Part shown: one piece after another, positions 62,797 to 64,000 of the stretch | How positions within the stretch are numbered: the first letter of the stretch is position 1 | Layout of the letters: the number at the start of each line of letters is the position of its first letter | Assembly (NCBI RefSeq): GCF_947497005.1 | Contig: NZ_CANMFF010000001.1 | Coordinates: 412,918 to 476,917, forward strand | Reading direction: 5' to 3' | Source: an uncultured Ruegeria sp. | GTDB lineage: Bacteria > Pseudomonadota > Alphaproteobacteria > Rhodobacterales > Rhodobacteraceae | DNA: 64,000 bases | Position numbers and translations under genes: made by a program | Notes under the pieces: model-generated | Seen by the model: the letters and a program-made list of their open reading frames with translations, nothing else | What the model was told of the DNA's origin: nothing | The model's database searches: none

Positions 62797-63828
62797 ATGA
62801 CGAACAGACGTACATTTCTGAAAGGTGCCGCGGCGGCCCCCGCTGCTGCGCTGGCGACGCCTGCATTGGCGCAATCGAAGATAACGTGGCGGATGCAAAC
62901 ATATGCCGGTCCGGCATTGGCAGAACACGTGATCGATCCTGCCATCAAGATGTTCAATGACATCGCCGGCGACCGCATGCAGATTGAGCTGTTCTACGCA
63001 GACCAGCTTGTGCCCACAGGCGAGTTGTTCCGCGCAATGCAGCGCGGCACAATTGATGCGGTACAGTCGGATGATGACTCGATGGCCTCGCCCACCGAAG
63101 TCACGGTGTTTGGTGGGTATTTCCCCTTCGCATCGCGTTACTCATTGGACGTGCCGGTTCTGTTCAACCAGTACGGCTTGAATGAAATCTGGGACGAGCA
63201 ATATTCGGCAGTCGGTGTAAAACACATCTCGGCCGGTGCGTGGGACCCTTGCCACTTTGCGACCAAAGATCCGATCAATTCGCTTGCGGATCTGCAGGGT
63301 AAGCGCATCTTTACCTTCCCGACTGCAGGCAGGTTCCTGACCCAGTTCGGTGTTGTACCGGTGACCCTACCTTGGGAAGATATCGAAGTTGCGGTTCAGA
63401 CAGGTGAATTGGACGGGATCGCCTGGTCAGGCATTACCGAAGACTACACCGTGGGCTGGGCAGATGTGACCAACTACTTCCTGACCAACAATGTGTCGGG
63501 CGCTTGGGCGGGTCACTTCTTCGCCAACATGGACCGTTGGAATGAATTGCCGGAAGATCTTAAAACACTGTTCAAGGTCTGCACCGACCAGTCACATTAT
63601 TACCGCCAGTGGTGGTATTGGGGCGGAGAAGCCTCATTGCGCGTGAACGGCGACAAGCTGAAGCTGACCACAATCCCGGATGATGAATGGGCAACCGTCG
63701 AGGACGCGGCTGTCAAATTCTGGGACGAAATTGCGGCCGAGTCTGAGACAAAAGCGAAAGTTGTCGAAATCTTCAAACAATACAACGCCGACATGCAAAA
63801 GGCCGGTCGGCCATATCGCTACGGTTAA
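62797..63828 (+). CDS. TRAP transporter substrate-binding protein (DctP type)
   Basis: This 343-residue periplasmic protein has a Tat signal, TNRRTFLKGAAAAPAAALATPALA (twin arginine at 4-5), and DctP-type parts. These are FYADQLVPTGELFRAMQRGTIDAVQSDD near residue 67, LADLQGKRIFTFPTAGRFL near 165 and GELDGIAWSGITEDYTVGW near 203. It captures an organic acid with a carboxylate. Ligand type is unknown, but the neighbours point to N-acyl or amidated amino acids. Confidence 0.92.
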   Translation: MTNRRTFLKGAAAAPAAALATPALAQSKITWRMQTYAGPALAEHVIDPAIKMFNDIAGDRMQIELFYADQLVPTGELFRAMQRGTIDAVQSDDDSMASPTEVTVFGGYFPFASRYSLDVPVLFNQYGLNEIWDEQYSAVGVKHISAGAWDPCHFATKDPINSLADLQGKRIFTFPTAGRFLTQFGVVPVTLPWEDIEVAVQTGELDGIAWSGITEDYTVGWADVTNYFLTNNVSGAWAGHFFANMDRWNELPEDLKTLFKVCTDQSHYYRQWWYWGGEASLRVNGDKLKLTTIPDDEWATVEDAAVKFWDEIAAESETKAKVVEIFKQYNADMQKAGRPYRYG

Positions 63829-63844
63829 GAAAACTATCTACTCA

Positions 63845-63869
63845 ACCTGCCCCTTTCGTGGGGGCAGGT
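63845..63869 (+). other. Hairpin after the TRAP receptor gene
   Basis: ACCTGCCCC and GGGGCAGGT pair over nine bases around a seven-base loop, 17 bases after the receptor stop and 52 bases before the next start. No T-run follows, so it may reduce rather than stop read-through into the glutamine-synthetase-like gene. Confidence 0.55.
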
Positions 63870-63920
63870 CTATCAGGACGAATGGTCGAAAACTCAATTC
63901 GGCAAAGATAAAGGTGGCAC

Positions 63921-64000
63921 ATGCTCACGTTCGAACATCTGAAGGCTCAGGTATCTGAGGGTTTGTTGGACACTGTATTGGTGTGCATGGTTGATATGCA
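63921..64000 (+). CDS. Glutamine synthetase family protein, partial (N-terminus only)
   Basis: An ATG at 63921 after AAGGTGG opens a frame to the window edge. The 26 complete residues include LKAQVSEGLLDTVLVCMVDM, the usual start of GlnA-type gamma-glutamyl ligases, in particular of the gamma-glutamylpolyamine synthetase (PuuA) group where DTVLV..VDMQG is common. Only the edge of the N-terminal beta-grasp domain is visible. It belongs to the cluster with the amidohydrolase and TRAP genes. Confidence 0.7.
   Translation, partial: MLTFEHLKAQVSEGLLDTVLVCMVDM

Noticed and set aside
1..64000. Mobile elements, prophage genes or CRISPR arrays
   Set aside because: No transposase, integrase, phage structural gene, regular repeat array or cas gene was seen in any region.

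Overview
The window looks like ordinary chromosome from a marine alphaproteobacterium of the Roseobacter group (Rhodobacterales, Ruegeria/Phaeobacter-like). The basis is a GC-rich sequence, many TRAP, SLC13 and ABC uptake systems, a betI-betC-betA choline-sulfate operon, alphaproteobacterial RNase P RNA, gatC-gatA without gatB, a DUF1127 protein and an argP/argO pair. The genus is inferred from gene content, not proven. I see no insertion sequence, prophage, integrase, CRISPR array or rRNA. Genes are tightly packed and only one gene-free stretch exceeds 300 bases.

Layout. 1-3.8 kb: choline-sulfate operon on the minus strand with a BetI-type operator; betA runs off the left edge. 3.8-8.3 kb: DMT exporter, ArgO exporter with divergent ArgP, an iodotyrosine-deiodinase-like flavoprotein and an MFS protein. 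8.5-17.1 kb: YebC, two SLC13/TrkA-C permeases flanking a class I amidotransferase, a BASS transporter and an FAD dehydrogenase, and a META-domain protein. 17.2-23.1 kb: YmdB-type phosphodiesterase, a DUF333 protein, 5-formyl-THF cyclo-ligase, MgtE, and two purine deaminases (guanine and 8-oxoguanine type) arranged tail to tail. 23.2-29.7 kb: HisN, XRE regulator, quinone oxidoreductase, LysR, DUF1127, Bax-inhibitor-1 protein, a lipoprotein, L33 and a DUF533 protein. 30-36.6 kb: DUF1326-DUF2182-GYD cluster, RNase P RNA, amidase, excalibur lipoprotein, gatA-gatC, a small secreted peptide and a DUF4202 protein. 36.7-39.5 kb: ceramidase-like protein, UPF0173 hydrolase, TadA and RluB.

39.6-45.2 kb holds the most interesting block. 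Six same-strand genes encode a 29-residue membrane peptide, an XpaC-family protein, a TelA-family protein, a DUF2927 protein with an HEE motif, an SPFH protein with a C-terminal GYF_2 domain, and a double zinc-ribbon membrane-anchored protein. It resembles a merger of two Bacillus-type sets (xpaC-yaaN and ydjI-ydjG) without a PspA gene, and suggests an envelope-stress or membrane-domain system.

45.2-64 kb: nitroreductase, Dtd, glycerate 2-kinase, a peptide-type ABC importer with a fused ATPase followed by a phosphodiesterase, an HSL-type hydrolase with an acyl-CoA synthetase, an ABC exporter, tRNA-Gly(TCC), and finally a catabolic module. That module has a divergent RpiR regulator, an N-formylglutamate amidohydrolase, a full TRAP transporter and the start of a glutamine-synthetase-family gene cut by the right edge.
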